A DNA stretch of 64,000 nucleotides from Pseudomonas inefficax (GCF_900277125.1 NZ_OPYN01000207.1:310001-374000); one strand, 5' to 3'. Counted from the first letter of the stretch, positions 1 through 8,643 are shown. Translations and numbers: made by a program. The notes: generated by a model not told the origin, from the letters alone.

Positions 1-141
1 AGTGTCTTCCGCCGCGATCAGGGCCACATCCGCCAGCACCTTCAGCGCCCGGGCGCTCATGTCGTCGAGGTTGCCGATAGGGGTTGCGACCACATACAGC
101 GTCCCCACCGTGGATTTCGAAGCCCCTGCCACATCAGTCAC
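1..141 (-). CDS. rsmI: 16S rRNA 2'-O-methyltransferase RsmI, N-terminal part (cut by window start)
   Basis: Only the first 47 codons are present; the gene runs off the left edge. The peptide contains GTLYVVATPIGNLDDMSARA followed by LIAAEDT, the typical N-terminus of the tetrapyrrole-methylase-fold enzyme that 2'-O-methylates C1402 of 16S rRNA with SAM. The start chosen is a GTG at 141 giving M(V)TDVAGASKST; no ATG lies between it and the conserved TLYVVATPIG block. It is divergent from lpoA, the arrangement usual in Pseudomonas. Identity is firm from the motif; the exact start is less so. Confidence 0.9.
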   Translation of the reverse strand, partial: MTDVAGASKSTVGTLYVVATPIGNLDDMSARALKVLADVALIAAEDT

Positions 142-327
142 TGCGCACACCTGTCGTTCGGATCAAAGGCGCCATTGTAGCCCGAGCGCCTGCAACAGGG
201 CGCAAAGAACTTCGCCGACGACCGATGGCAGGCCACCTATAGTGAAGGATCGACACGGCAACATCGCGCCCCGGCCAGCGCTTGGGTACAATTGCCGGCC
301 ACCTTGATCGAGTAACAGGACCTTTAC

Positions 328-2145
328 ATGATCGCTTGCCTGCGGCTGTTCACAGCCCTCTGCCTTGCTGCCTTGCTGGCAGCCTGCGCCAGCTCGCCCT
401 CATCCAGCCTGGGCGAACTGCCACGCACCCCGGACGCCAGCATCGAGCAACTGCTCGAAAAGGCTGCTTCCAGCAAGTCCGCGGAAGACGCCGCACTGCT
501 GCGCCTGAGCGCAGCCGACCTGGCCTACAGGCAGAAGGACTTCCCACGCGCCGCACGCATCCTCGAGCAGGTGCCGCTGGACACGCTCAAGCCGGCCCAG
601 CAAGTGTTCGCCAGCACCCTGGGTGCCGAGCTGGCCATGAGCCGCAACCAGCCCAAGGCTGCCTTGACCGCCCTGGCCCACCCCAGCCTGCAGCGCGTCG
701 CCGAACTGCCGGAAGAACAGCAAGCGCGCACCTACAGCGTGCACGCCGCCGCCCTCGAAGCCGATGGCCAGGCCTTGGCCGCCGCGCAACAGCGCGTGCT
801 GCTGGCCCCGCTGCTCAGCGGCCAGGCCGCCAGCGCCAACAATGACGCCATCTGGGCTCTGGTCGCCTCGCTGCCGGCAGAGCAACTGCAGCAGCCGGGC
901 AACGACCAGACCCTGGCCGGCTGGACCAGCCTTGCCTTCGCAGTAAAAAGCGCCGGCACCCTGGAGCAGCAGCAAGCGGCGATCGACGCCTGGGTCAAGC
1001 AGCACCCGGACCACCCGGCAGCCCAGCAACTGCCGCTGGCGCTGACCAAGCTCAAGGAGCTGGCCAGCCAGCCGCTGACCAAGATTGCCCTGCTGCTGCC
1101 TCAGGAAGGCCCGCTGGCCGGTGTTGCCCGCGCCCTGCGTGACGGCTTCATGGCTGCACACTTCCAGGCCCAGCAAGCCGGCCAGCAGGCGCCAGCCGTG
1201 CAGGTATTCGACAGCTCGCGCATCGGCTCGCTCGACGACTTCTATCGCCAGGCCCAGGCCGCAGGCGTACAGCTGGTCATCGGCCCGCTGGAAAAACCGC
1301 TGGTCAAGCAACTGGCTGCCAAGCCACAACTGCCGATCACCACCCTGGCCCTCAACTACGCCGACGCCGGCCAGAAGGCTCCGCCGCAGCTGTTCCAGTT
1401 CGGCCTGGCTGCCGAAGACGAAGCCCGTGAAGTGGCCCGCCGCGCCCGCGCCGACGGCATGGTTCGCGCCGTGGCCCTGGTGCCGAGCGGCGAATGGGGC
1501 GACCGCGTGCTTGCCGCCTTCCGCCAGGACTGGGAAGGCAACGGTGGCACCCTGCTTGCCGCGGAGCGCATCGCTCAGCCGGTGGCCCTGGCCCAGCAGA
1601 TTGCCGACCTGTTCCAGCTGCGCCAGAGCGAAGGCCGCGCCAAGAGCCTGCAGAGCACGGTAGGCGGCAGCATCGCCGCGCAGCCGTCGCGCCGCCAGGA
1701 CATCGACTTCATCTTCCTCGCCTCGACCCCGCAACAGGCCCAACAGATCAAGCCGACCCTGAACTTCCAGTACGCCGGTGACGTACCGGTCTACGCCACC
1801 TCGAACCTGTACAGCGCCAGTGGTGACGTCAACCAGTACAAGGACATGAACGGTATCCGCTTCTGCGAAACCCCATGGCTGCTCGACACCAGCAACAGCC
1901 TGCGCCAGCAGGTCGTGCAGCAGTGGCCACAGGCCGCCGGCAGCCTGGGCCGCCTGTATGCCATGGGCGTTGACGCCTACAGCCTGGCGCCGCGACTCGG
2001 CCAGCTGAAAGCGCTGCCGGACAACCGCGTACTGGGCCTTTCGGGCAGCTTGAGCATGAACGCCAACCAGCGTGTCGAGCGCCAGCTGCCTTGGGCCGAG
2101 TTCGTCGGCGGCCAGGTCCAGCGCCTGCCTGACACCACTCGCTGA
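328..2145 (+). CDS. lpoA: Penicillin-binding protein activator LpoA (LppC family lipoprotein)
   Basis: A 605-residue outer-membrane lipoprotein that activates the peptidoglycan synthase PBP1A from the periplasm. Residues 1-19 are a signal peptide with lipobox LLAAC, lipidated Cys20. The N-terminal half (about 30-250) is alanine/leucine-rich and helical, like the TPR-like region of LpoA. The C-terminal half from about residue 250 (TKIALLLPQEGPLAGVARAL, then a second lobe with DIDFIFLAST) has the periplasmic-binding-protein fold of the LppC family. ATG 328 is preceded by an AGGAC element. The stop overlaps the yraN start by one base (TGATG), so the two are probably translationally coupled. Confidence 0.93.
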   Translation: MIACLRLFTALCLAALLAACASSPSSSLGELPRTPDASIEQLLEKAASSKSAEDAALLRLSAADLAYRQKDFPRAARILEQVPLDTLKPAQQVFASTLGAELAMSRNQPKAALTALAHPSLQRVAELPEEQQARTYSVHAAALEADGQALAAAQQRVLLAPLLSGQAASANNDAIWALVASLPAEQLQQPGNDQTLAGWTSLAFAVKSAGTLEQQQAAIDAWVKQHPDHPAAQQLPLALTKLKELASQPLTKIALLLPQEGPLAGVARALRDGFMAAHFQAQQAGQQAPAVQVFDSSRIGSLDDFYRQAQAAGVQLVIGPLEKPLVKQLAAKPQLPITTLALNYADAGQKAPPQLFQFGLAAEDEAREVARRARADGMVRAVALVPSGEWGDRVLAAFRQDWEGNGGTLLAAERIAQPVALAQQIADLFQLRQSEGRAKSLQSTVGGSIAAQPSRRQDIDFIFLASTPQQAQQIKPTLNFQYAGDVPVYATSNLYSASGDVNQYKDMNGIRFCETPWLLDTSNSLRQQVVQQWPQAAGSLGRLYAMGVDAYSLAPRLGQLKALPDNRVLGLSGSLSMNANQRVERQLPWAEFVGGQVQRLPDTTR

Positions 2146-2516
2146 TGGCAGCAGCGTCGCCCACCAGCGCCGGGCAGGCAGCAGAAACCCAGGCCCTCGA
2201 GTACCTCCAGGGGAAGGGCCTGCAACTGCTGGCGCGCAACTGGCGATGCAAAGGCGGTGAGCTTGATCTGGTCATGCTCGACGCCGATACAGTAGTATTC
2301 GTCGAAGTCCGCTACCGGTTGCACGCGGGCTTCGGTGGCGCTCTCGGCAGCATCGACGGGCGCAAGCAGAAACGGCTGGTGCTCGCCGCCAGCCTGTTCC
2401 TGCAGAAGGAGCCCCACTGGGGCAACCACCCCTGCCGCTTCGACGTAGTCGCCCTGCAGGGCAGCCACCATGCAGGCAGACCGCTTCAATGGCTGAAAAA
2501 CGCCTTCGAATGCTGA
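2145..2516 (+). CDS. yraN: YraN family (UPF0102) nuclease-like protein
   Basis: A 123-residue protein of the UPF0102/YraN family, which has an endonuclease-like fold; its cellular role is not settled. Visible family features are the N-terminal GQAAETQALEYLQGKGLQLLARNWR block, then GGELDLVMLDADTVVFVEVRYR, which carries the E-x-D...E-x-(K/R) signature of restriction-endonuclease-like proteins (here GELDL and VEVRYR), and a C-terminal RFDVVALQG. It is coupled to lpoA by a one-base overlap and followed by gmhA/diaA after 86 bp, the standard Pseudomonas order. Confidence 0.9.
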   Translation: MAAASPTSAGQAAETQALEYLQGKGLQLLARNWRCKGGELDLVMLDADTVVFVEVRYRLHAGFGGALGSIDGRKQKRLVLAASLFLQKEPHWGNHPCRFDVVALQGSHHAGRPLQWLKNAFEC

Positions 2517-2602
2517 ACCCACTCCGATTTTTTTGCTCTATGTTTCGCGGGCTGGTCGTTGTTGCGCGTAGCAAAGACCACCGCCCCACTTAAGGTCACC
2601 AG

Positions 2603-3196
2603 ATGGACATGCAATCCCGAATTCGCCGGCTGTTCCAGGCCAGCATCGATACCAAGCAACAGGCAATGGACATCCTGGCACCGCACATCGAGCAGGCCAG
2701 CCTGGTCATGGTCAACGCGCTGCTCAACGAGGGCAAGATGCTCGCCTGCGGCAACGGCGGCTCGGCCGGCGATGCCCAGCATTTTTCCTCGGAGCTGCTC
2801 AACCGCTTCGAGCGCGAACGCCCGAGCCTGCCGGCCATCGCGCTGACCACCGACAGCTCGACCCTGACCTCGATCGCCAACGACTACAGCTACAACGAAG
2901 TCTTTTCCAAGCAGATCCGCGCGCTGGGCCAGCCCGGTGACGTTCTGCTGGCGATCTCCACCAGCGGCAACTCGGCCAACATCATCCAGGCGATCCAGGC
3001 CGCACATGACCGCGAAATGATTGTCGTAGCATTGACTGGTCGCGATGGCGGCGGCATGGCTTCGTTGCTGCTGCCCGAAGACGTGGAAATTCGCGTGCCT
3101 TCGACGGTTACCGCGCGCATCCAGGAAGTCCACCTGCTGGCGATCCACTGCCTGTGTGATCTGATCGACAGCCAACTGTTCGGGAGTGAAGAATGA
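2603..3196 (+). CDS. gmhA: SIS-domain phosphoheptose isomerase / DnaA-initiator-associating protein
   Basis: A 197-residue single SIS-domain protein. Visible motifs are CGNGGSAGDAQHFSSEL (sugar-phosphate loop), LAISTSGNSANI, and VPSTVTARIQEVHLLAIHCLCDLID near the C-terminus, shared by GmhA (sedoheptulose-7-phosphate isomerase, heptose/LPS pathway) and the paralogue DiaA, which binds DnaA. The position between yraN and a BON lipoprotein is the diaA (yraO) context of E. coli, so a DiaA-like function is quite possible; in pseudomonads the gene is usually called gmhA. Sequence alone does not separate the two. The stop overlaps the next start by four bases (ATGA). Confidence 0.85.
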   Translation: MDMQSRIRRLFQASIDTKQQAMDILAPHIEQASLVMVNALLNEGKMLACGNGGSAGDAQHFSSELLNRFERERPSLPAIALTTDSSTLTSIANDYSYNEVFSKQIRALGQPGDVLLAISTSGNSANIIQAIQAAHDREMIVVALTGRDGGGMASLLLPEDVEIRVPSTVTARIQEVHLLAIHCLCDLIDSQLFGSEE

Positions 3197-3771
3197 ACCC
3201 TATGCGCCTCGGCCTTATGGCCCTGACCCTGTGCCTGAGCGTCACTGGTTGCAGCTCGGTATTGACATCTACCCGCAATTCGCCGATCGAAGACGATCGG
3301 GGCACGCGCACCATCGGCAGCAAGATCGACGACTCGCTGATCGAAACCAAGGCCTCGGTCAACATCGCCAAGGCCAGCCCTGACCTGGACAAAGGCTCGC
3401 ACATCGTTGTCAGCAGCTACAACGGCATCGTCCTGTTGGCCGGGCAGACCCCGCGCGCCGACCTCAAGAGCCTCGCAGAGCAGACCGCCAGCCAGGTACA
3501 GAGGGTCAAGAAAGTGCACAACGAGCTGCAGGTGATGCAGCCTTCCTCGATCCTGGCGCGCAACAACGACGCCTGGCTGACCACCAAGATCAAGACCCAG
3601 ATGCTGACCGACAATGCCGTGCCAAGCTCGCGCATCAAGGTGATTACCGAGAACGGCATCGTCTACCTGCTCGGCCTGGTGACCCAGCAGGAGGCCAACT
3701 CGGCCACTGCCGTGGTACAAGGCGTGTCGGGCGTGCAGAAGATCGTCAAGTTGTTCGAGTACATCGACTGA
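3193..3771 (+). CDS. dolP: BON-domain outer-membrane lipoprotein (DolP/YraP-like)
   Basis: A 192-residue lipoprotein with signal peptide 1-19 and lipobox SVTGC (lipidated Cys20). Two BON domains follow: roughly residues 45-115 (DDSLIETKASVNIAKASPDL, then HIVVSSYNGIVLLAGQTPR) and 125-190 (TTKIKTQMLTD, then VITENGIVYLLGLVTQQEA). BON domains bind phospholipid surfaces; E. coli DolP supports outer-membrane integrity and occupies the same yraN-diaA-yraP neighbourhood. It is translationally coupled to gmhA and closes the lpoA operon just before a REP pair. Confidence 0.88.
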   Translation: MNPMRLGLMALTLCLSVTGCSSVLTSTRNSPIEDDRGTRTIGSKIDDSLIETKASVNIAKASPDLDKGSHIVVSSYNGIVLLAGQTPRADLKSLAEQTASQVQRVKKVHNELQVMQPSSILARNNDAWLTTKIKTQMLTDNAVPSSRIKVITENGIVYLLGLVTQQEANSATAVVQGVSGVQKIVKLFEYID

Positions 3772-3790
3772 TTCATTGATTGCCTGAGCC

Positions 3791-3883
3791 GGCCTCTTCG
3801 CGGGTAAACCCGCTCCCACAGGGATCTCACGGCTTTCGAGCTTGTGGTATTCCTGTGGGAGCGGGTTTACCCGCGAAGAGGCC
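3791..3883. repeat. REP pair (type A), inverted
   Basis: Two 32-bp arms at 3791-3822 and 3852-3883 are exact inverted copies. Each arm contains a smaller GC-rich palindrome (CGCGGGTAAACCCG). It separates the lpoA operon from the DUF903 lipoprotein gene. The arm begins GGCCTCTTCGCGGGTAAACC, the form described for P. putida REP elements. Confidence 0.9.
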
Positions 3884-3934
3884 AGCACAGGCTACAACCC
3901 TGTTCCATCCTTTCAGATACCCAGGAAACACCGC

Positions 3935-4153
3935 ATGAAAAAGCTTCTGCTGCCTGCCCTGCTGTTCGGCACCTTCGCCACCCTGGCCGGCTGCTCCACC
4001 CCTAGCCAGATCATCCTCAACGATGGCCGCGAAATCCAGACGGTCGACGTACCGCAGTACGACGCAGACTCCGGCTTCTACGAATTCCAGCAACTCGACG
4101 GCAAACGCACCCGCATCAACAAGGACCAGGTACGCACCATCAGCGACCTGTGA
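3935..4153 (+). CDS. Small YgdI/YgdR-type (DUF903) lipoprotein
   Basis: A 72-residue protein. MKK plus a hydrophobic stretch and lipobox TLAGC (Cys20) mark a lipoprotein signal peptide. The mature part, with IILNDGREIQTVDVPQYDAD, GFYEFQQLDGK and INKDQVRTI, matches the small beta-rich DUF903/YgdR family, whose function is unknown. The start is the ATG whose MKK n-region and lipobox make biological sense; a longer upstream reading would run through REP DNA. It is monocistronic and followed at once by a strong hairpin terminator. Confidence 0.85.
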   Translation: MKKLLLPALLFGTFATLAGCSTPSQIILNDGREIQTVDVPQYDADSGFYEFQQLDGKRTRINKDQVRTISDL

Positions 4154-4172
4154 GCCAGGCTTGGCGGTAAAG

Positions 4173-4203
4173 AAAAAGGCGATCCGGTTGGATCGCCTTT
4201 TTT
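4173..4203. terminator. Bidirectional rho-independent terminator
   Basis: Thirteen-base arms at 4173-4185 and 4190-4202 pair perfectly around a GGTT loop, with A-tract on the left and T-tract on the right. It can therefore end transcription of the DUF903 gene (+) and of sspB (-), whose stop is at 4206. Confidence 0.9.
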
Positions 4204-4205
4204 TG

Positions 4206-4637
4206 TTACTTGACCACTTTCAGGCTTGGTCGGCCAGTCGGACGTGGCGGCTGGCCACCACCCCCTGGCGGGCCATCGTCATCCGGCTGCACATCATCAT
4301 CTTCCTGCTCATCGCCATCCATCAGTGGCGGCTCCAGCTCGAAGACCATGCCCTGGCCATTTTCGCGGGCGTAGATACCCAGGATGGCGCCAACCGGCAC
4401 GAACAGCGAATGGGCCACACCACTGAAACGGCCCTCGAAGCTGACCGCATCGTTGTCCATGTGCAAACTGCGCACGGCGCTTGGCGAGATGTTCAGGACG
4501 ATCTGGCCATCACTGGCGAAACCGTCCGGCACCTGAACCTTGGGAAATTCGGCGTTGACCAGCATATGGGGCGTGCAATCGTTGTCGACGATCCACTCGT
4601 ACAGTGCTCGAACCAGATAGGGGCGACTGGAGTTCAT
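4206..4637 (-). CDS. sspB: ClpXP protease specificity-enhancing factor SspB
   Basis: A 143-residue adaptor that binds ssrA tags and hands tagged substrates to ClpXP. The start chosen gives MNSSRPYLVRALYEWIVDND and has a good TAAGGAG site just upstream; a longer in-frame reading lacks one. The folded tag-binding domain covers about residues 1-110. A flexible acidic/Pro-Gly linker (EQEDDDVQPDDDG, then GGGGQPPRPTG) follows, and the last residues RPSLKVVK match the ClpX-binding XB tail of E. coli SspB (RPALRVVK). It lies 10 bp downstream of sspA, one operon. Confidence 0.95.
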   Translation of the reverse strand: MNSSRPYLVRALYEWIVDNDCTPHMLVNAEFPKVQVPDGFASDGQIVLNISPSAVRSLHMDNDAVSFEGRFSGVAHSLFVPVGAILGIYARENGQGMVFELEPPLMDGDEQEDDDVQPDDDGPPGGGGQPPRPTGRPSLKVVK

Positions 4638-4647
4638 CAACGGCTCC

Positions 4648-5271
4648 TTAAAGCTTGCGCATTTCACGTTCTACGGAGGACAGGCTCGCCTGGAAAGGCT
4701 CGCGGGCGAACTGCCGCTCCATGTAATCCAGCAGCGGCTTGGCTTGCCGCGGCAACTCGATGCCCAACACCGGCAAACGCCAGAGTATGGGCAGTAGACA
4801 ACAATCGACCAGGCTTTGCTCATCGCTCATGAAACAGGCGAATTCATTGAACAGGGGCGAAACGCCGGTCAGGCTTTCACGCAGGGCCTTGCGCGCCTCG
4901 GTGCGGGCAGCCTCGCTGCTGCGCGAATCGAGTACGGTATCGGCCAGAACACACCAGTCGCGCTGAATGCGGTGCATCAGCAGACGGCTGTTGCCGCGCG
5001 CAACCGGGTAGACCGGCATCAGCGGCGGGTGTGGGTAACGCTCTTCGAGGTATTCCATCACCACGGTCGATTCATACAACGCCAGGTCACGGTCAACCAG
5101 CGTCGGCAGGCTGCCGTAAGGGTTGACCTCGGCCAGCCTGGGCGGCAGGCGGGCGGGGTCGACATCGATGACCTGCACGCTGACGCCCTTCTCCGCCAGC
5201 ACCAGGCGTACCCGATGGGAATAGTGGTCAGCGGGATCGGAATAGCAGGCTAACCTGTTGGTTGCGCCCAT
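4648..5271 (-). CDS. sspA: Stringent starvation protein A (GST-fold)
   Basis: A 207-residue protein of the glutathione-S-transferase fold that binds RNA polymerase and modulates transcription in stress and stationary phase. An N-terminal thioredoxin-like domain (LACYSDPADHYSHRVRLVLA, PYGSLPTLVDRDLALYESTV) is followed by the all-helical domain. The start at 5271 (MGATNRLACYSDP) is chosen because GAGGAG precedes it and the length fits the family; the in-frame upstream extension runs into the petC terminator. It is cotranscribed with sspB. Confidence 0.94.
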   Translation of the reverse strand: MGATNRLACYSDPADHYSHRVRLVLAEKGVSVQVIDVDPARLPPRLAEVNPYGSLPTLVDRDLALYESTVVMEYLEERYPHPPLMPVYPVARGNSRLLMHRIQRDWCVLADTVLDSRSSEAARTEARKALRESLTGVSPLFNEFACFMSDEQSLVDCCLLPILWRLPVLGIELPRQAKPLLDYMERQFAREPFQASLSSVEREMRKL

Positions 5272-5314
5272 GTAGCGGCTCCTCGCACGAGATGCTTGTG
5301 CAACTGTAAATGAA

Positions 5315-5364
5315 AACGCGCCCGGGGCACCCTCGCATTTCTGCGGGGGCGCCCCGGGCGCGTT
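5315..5364 (-). terminator. Hairpin terminator after petC
   Basis: Fourteen-base arms 5315-5328 and 5351-5364 (AACGCGCCCGGGGC and its complement) form a very GC-rich stem, extended inward by a second short stem. On the minus strand it is followed by TTTT. It lies between petC and sspA and probably separates the two operons. Confidence 0.75.
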
Positions 5365-5388
5365 CAACAACCAGAAACTACTGCGTGA

Positions 5389-6168
5389 TCAGTGCACGTC
5401 CTTCCAGTATTCACGCTTGAGCAAGTAGGCGAATACGAAGAAGAAAGCCAGGTACAGCAACACATAGGTACCGATGCGCTGGCTTTCCAGTTTGACCGGG
5501 TTGGCCGAATAGGCCAGGAAGGTCACCAGGTTCTTGACCTTCTCGTCGAACTGCTCGGTCGTCAGGGTACCGGATTTCGGCGTAATGGTCAGCTGGTCGC
5601 AGGCTTCATGGGTGATGGGGCTACCGGTCAACGGGTCGAATTGCTTCTTGCCATCGGTCACGGTCTGCACCTGTTTGCAGCCAACCACCTGGTTGCCTTG
5701 CAGGCCGACCAGCACGTTAGGCATGCCGACGTTCGGGAACACCTTGTTGTTCACCCCGTAAGGCCGCGATGGGTCCTCGTAGAAGCTGCGCAGATAGGTG
5801 TACAGCCAGTCGGTGCCACGCACCCGGGCTACCAGGGTCAGGTCGGGCGGTGCGGCGCCGAACCAGGTCTTGGCATCGCTGGGCTTCATGCCGATCTGCA
5901 TGTGGTCACCGATCTTGGCACCGGTGAACACCAGCTTCTCGAGCATCAGCTCGTGGGGGATGCCAAGGTCATCGGCCACCCGCTCGTAACGCTGGAACTT
6001 GGCGCTGTGGCAACCCATGCAATAGTTGGCAAAGGTACGCGCACCGTCCTGCATGGCGGCCTTGTCGCTCAGGTCGATGTCGACCTTGTCCAGCTCCAGG
6101 CCATGTTCGGCCGCGAAGGAAAAGGCAGGCATCACTGCCAGCAAAAATACTGCAATCAACTTTTTCAT
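5389..6168 (-). CDS. petC: Ubiquinol-cytochrome c reductase, cytochrome c1
   Basis: A 259-residue c-type cytochrome of the bc1 complex (Complex III) that passes electrons from the Rieske protein to soluble cytochrome c. Residues 1-19 are a Sec signal peptide (MKKLIAVFLLAVMPAFSFAA). The haem-binding CMGCH is in NYCMGCHSAKFQRY, and a C-terminal membrane anchor (TYVLLYLAFFFVFAYLL) ends before KREYWKDVH. The start overlaps the petB stop by one base (TGATG). A longer upstream start would place about 31 residues before an obvious signal peptide and was rejected. Last gene of petABC. Confidence 0.96.
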   Translation of the reverse strand: MKKLIAVFLLAVMPAFSFAAEHGLELDKVDIDLSDKAAMQDGARTFANYCMGCHSAKFQRYERVADDLGIPHELMLEKLVFTGAKIGDHMQIGMKPSDAKTWFGAAPPDLTLVARVRGTDWLYTYLRSFYEDPSRPYGVNNKVFPNVGMPNVLVGLQGNQVVGCKQVQTVTDGKKQFDPLTGSPITHEACDQLTITPKSGTLTTEQFDEKVKNLVTFLAYSANPVKLESQRIGTYVLLYLAFFFVFAYLLKREYWKDVH

Positions 6169-7379
6169 CAGCCAGTCACCCTTTCCGGAACCGGTTTGGT
6201 CTTCTCGAGCCTTGTGTAGAACGGCATCAGCAGGAAGTAGGCGAAGTACAACACCGTGCACACCTGCGACAGCAAGGTACGCCCGGGTGTCGGCGCCAAT
6301 ACGCCGAGCACGCCGAGGATGACGAAGGCCACACAGAACACCAGCAGGAAGAGCTTGCTGATCCAGCCCTTGTAGCGCATGGAGCGCACCGGGCTGCGGT
6401 CGAGCCAGGGCAGCACGAACAGCACGGCAATGGCCGCACCCATGGCGATGACGCCCATCAGCTTGTCAGGCACCGCACGCAGGATCGCGTAGAACGGTGT
6501 GAAGTACCACACAGGCGCAATGTGCTCGGGGGTCTTGAAGGCGTTGGCCTGCTCGAAGTTCGGTTTCTCCAGGAAGTAGCCGCCCATTTCAGGGAAGAAG
6601 AACACCACGGCGCAGAACACGAACAGGAACACCACCACACCGACAATGTCCTTCACGGTGTAGTACGGATGGAACGGGATGCCGTCCAGCGGGATGCCGT
6701 TTTCGTCCTTTTTCTTCTTGATGTCGACGCCGTCAGGGTTGTTCGAACCCACTTCGTGCAGGGCGAGGATGTGCAGTACCACCAGGCCGAGGATGACGAT
6801 CGGCAAGGCCACCACGTGCAGGGCGAAGAAGCGGTTCAGGGTGATGCCCGAGATCAGGTAGTCACCACGGATCCACTGGGTGAGGTCGTCACCGATCACC
6901 GGGATGGCACCAAACAGCGAAATGATCACCTGGGCACCCCAGTAGGACATCTGCCCCCACGGCAGCAGGTAACCCATGAAGGCTTCGGCCATCAGCGCCA
7001 GGTAGATCAGCATGCCGAACAGCCACACCAGCTCGCGAGGCTTCTGATACGAGCCGTAGAGCAAGCCGCGGAACATGTGCAGGTAGACCACGATGAAGAA
7101 CGCCGACGCACCGGTGGAGTGCAGGTAGCGCAGGATCCAGCCGTACTCCACGTCACGCATGATGTACTCGACCGAGGCGAATGCCTCTTCTGCCGAGGGC
7201 GTGAAGCTCATGGTCAGCCACACACCAGTGACGATCTGGTTGACCAGCACCAGCAGCGCCAGGGAGCCGAAGAAGTACAGGAAGTTGAAGTTCTTGGGCG
7301 CGTAATACTTGCTCAGGTGGTCTTCCCACATCTTGGTGGCGGGGAAGCGAGCATCAATCCAGTCCATGAACTTGCTCAT
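6168..7379 (-). CDS. petB: Ubiquinol-cytochrome c reductase, cytochrome b
   Basis: A 403-residue integral membrane subunit carrying both b haems and the quinol/quinone sites. Multiple transmembrane helices are plain, with haem-ligand His residues in ILRYLHSTGASAFFIVVYLH and FALHVVALPIVILGLVVLH. The PEW-type Qo motif appears as PVWYFTPFYAILRAVP, i.e. PVWY as in proteobacterial cytochrome b. Two consecutive ATGs (7382 and 7379) are possible; the second gives the usual MSKFMDW start. AGGAG lies upstream inside the end of petA, so petA and petB are coupled. Confidence 0.96.
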   Translation of the reverse strand: MSKFMDWIDARFPATKMWEDHLSKYYAPKNFNFLYFFGSLALLVLVNQIVTGVWLTMSFTPSAEEAFASVEYIMRDVEYGWILRYLHSTGASAFFIVVYLHMFRGLLYGSYQKPRELVWLFGMLIYLALMAEAFMGYLLPWGQMSYWGAQVIISLFGAIPVIGDDLTQWIRGDYLISGITLNRFFALHVVALPIVILGLVVLHILALHEVGSNNPDGVDIKKKKDENGIPLDGIPFHPYYTVKDIVGVVVFLFVFCAVVFFFPEMGGYFLEKPNFEQANAFKTPEHIAPVWYFTPFYAILRAVPDKLMGVIAMGAAIAVLFVLPWLDRSPVRSMRYKGWISKLFLLVFCVAFVILGVLGVLAPTPGRTLLSQVCTVLYFAYFLLMPFYTRLEKTKPVPERVTG

Positions 7380-7972
7380 CATGCGTTCTCCTGGTCAACG
7401 CCGATGACGACGATCTCGTCCGACTCGTAAGAGTGCGGTGGCACGGGCAGGTTGAGGGGCGCCGGCTGCGACTTGTAGACACGGCCAGCCAGGTCGTAGT
7501 GGGAGCCGTGGCACGGGCAGAAATAGCCACCGACCCATTTCGGCCCAAGGTCGGCGGGTGCGACTTCCGGGCGGAAGGTGGGCGAGCAGCCCAGGTGCGT
7601 GCACAGGCCGACGAGGATGAGGATTTCCGGCTTGATCGAACGGACCTGTGGGTCGACATAGGTGGGCTGTACCGAGGCCTTGGACTCAGGGTCAGCCAGA
7701 TCACCAACGACCTTTTTCAGGTTACCGAGAATTTCGTCCGTTCGCCGCACGATGAACACCGGCTGGCCACGCCACTCGGCCACCATCTGCTGCCCGGCCT
7801 CGACCTTGGCGATATTGACCTTCACCGGTGCACCTGCGGCTTTCGCCTTGGCACTGGGAAACCATGACCCCACGAACGGTACCGCAGCCCCCACTGCCCC
7901 CGCCGCCCCGACTACAGATGTCGCGGCTACGAGGAAGCGGCGCCGGCCTGCGTTGACGCCGTCATTGCTCAT
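7379..7972 (-). CDS. petA: Ubiquinol-cytochrome c reductase, Rieske iron-sulfur subunit
   Basis: A 197-residue [2Fe-2S] subunit of the bc1 complex. The N-terminus has a twin-arginine motif (RRRFLVAA) before one hydrophobic segment, as expected for Tat-inserted Rieske proteins. Cluster ligands sit in CTHLGC and CPCHGSHYDL. First gene of petABC, transcribed on the minus strand; a GAGAGGA element precedes the ATG. Function and identity are unambiguous. Confidence 0.97.
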   Translation of the reverse strand: MSNDGVNAGRRRFLVAATSVVGAAGAVGAAVPFVGSWFPSAKAKAAGAPVKVNIAKVEAGQQMVAEWRGQPVFIVRRTDEILGNLKKVVGDLADPESKASVQPTYVDPQVRSIKPEILILVGLCTHLGCSPTFRPEVAPADLGPKWVGGYFCPCHGSHYDLAGRVYKSQPAPLNLPVPPHSYESDEIVVIGVDQENA

Positions 7973-8057
7973 TCAGTCCTCTCCCATCAGCTTGCTTGGC
8001 CTGTTGAACCAGACCCTGTACTTAGGTTGTGTCAGTGGCGCTAAAAATTGGTCGCCA

Positions 8058-8086
8058 TGGTAAGAAACAAATCCACACACTGACAA
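8058..8086 (-). promoter_or_regulatory. Possible sigma-70 promoter for petABC
   Basis: On the minus strand TTGTCA (8086-8081) and TTACCA (8063-8058) are separated by 17 bp, about 85 bp upstream of petA. The -10 match is weak. This is inference from consensus only. Confidence 0.35.
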
Positions 8087-8184
8087 GGTGAATACCCCAG
8101 CCAGGGGGCACTACCCGCGCTTTGCTTGATCTGCGTCTATGCGACAAGTGGTCACTGACATGCTGACAGGTTAGTTCAAGACAT

Positions 8185-8219
8185 AAAAAAAGCCCGGTTC
8201 CAAGGAACCGGGCTTTTTT
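8185..8219 (-). terminator. Rho-independent terminator of rplM-rpsI
   Basis: A perfect hairpin (AGCCCGGTTCC / GGAACCGGGCT, loop AA) flanked by A7 on the left and T6 on the right, 18 bp past the rpsI stop. The symmetry would also let it work in the other direction. Confidence 0.92.
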
Positions 8220-8236
8220 CGACTGCCGAAGCGGTA

Positions 8237-8629
8237 TTAACGCTTGGAGTACTGAGGACGCTTACGCGCTTTACGCAGACCCACTTTCTTACGCTCGACT
8301 TCACGAGCGTCGCGGGTGACGTAGCCAGCACGACGCAGAGCGCCACGCAGGGTTTCGTCGTATTCCATCAGAGCGCGGGTGATACCGTGACGGATCGCAC
8401 CGGCTTGACCGCTGACACCACCACCGGAAACGGTGACGTAGATGTCGAACTTCTCGACGGTTTCGGTCAGCTCGAGTGGCTGACGAACAACCATGCGAGC
8501 GGTTTCGCGACCGAAGAACACGTCCAGAGAACGGTTGTTGATGGAAATGTTACCAGTACCCGGACGCAGGAATACGCGAGCGGTTGCGGTCTTGCGACGG
8601 CCAGTGCCGTAGTTTTGAGTCGCCGACAT
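8237..8629 (-). CDS. rpsI: 30S ribosomal protein S9
   Basis: A 130-residue ribosomal protein with the family core GTGRRKTATARVFLRPGTG, GGGVSGQAGAIRHGITRAL and the basic C-terminal tail ARKRPQYSKR that reaches the P-site tRNA. It follows rplM by 14 bp, the near-universal rplM-rpsI operon. Full length, no anomalies. Confidence 0.98.
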   Translation of the reverse strand: MSATQNYGTGRRKTATARVFLRPGTGNISINNRSLDVFFGRETARMVVRQPLELTETVEKFDIYVTVSGGGVSGQAGAIRHGITRALMEYDETLRGALRRAGYVTRDAREVERKKVGLRKARKRPQYSKR

Positions 8630-8643
8630 AATGAACTATCCCG

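Noticed and set aside
2..307. 101-codon plus-strand frame at the window start
   Set aside because: It is antisense to the clear RsmI N-terminus and continues into the non-coding lpoA upstream region.
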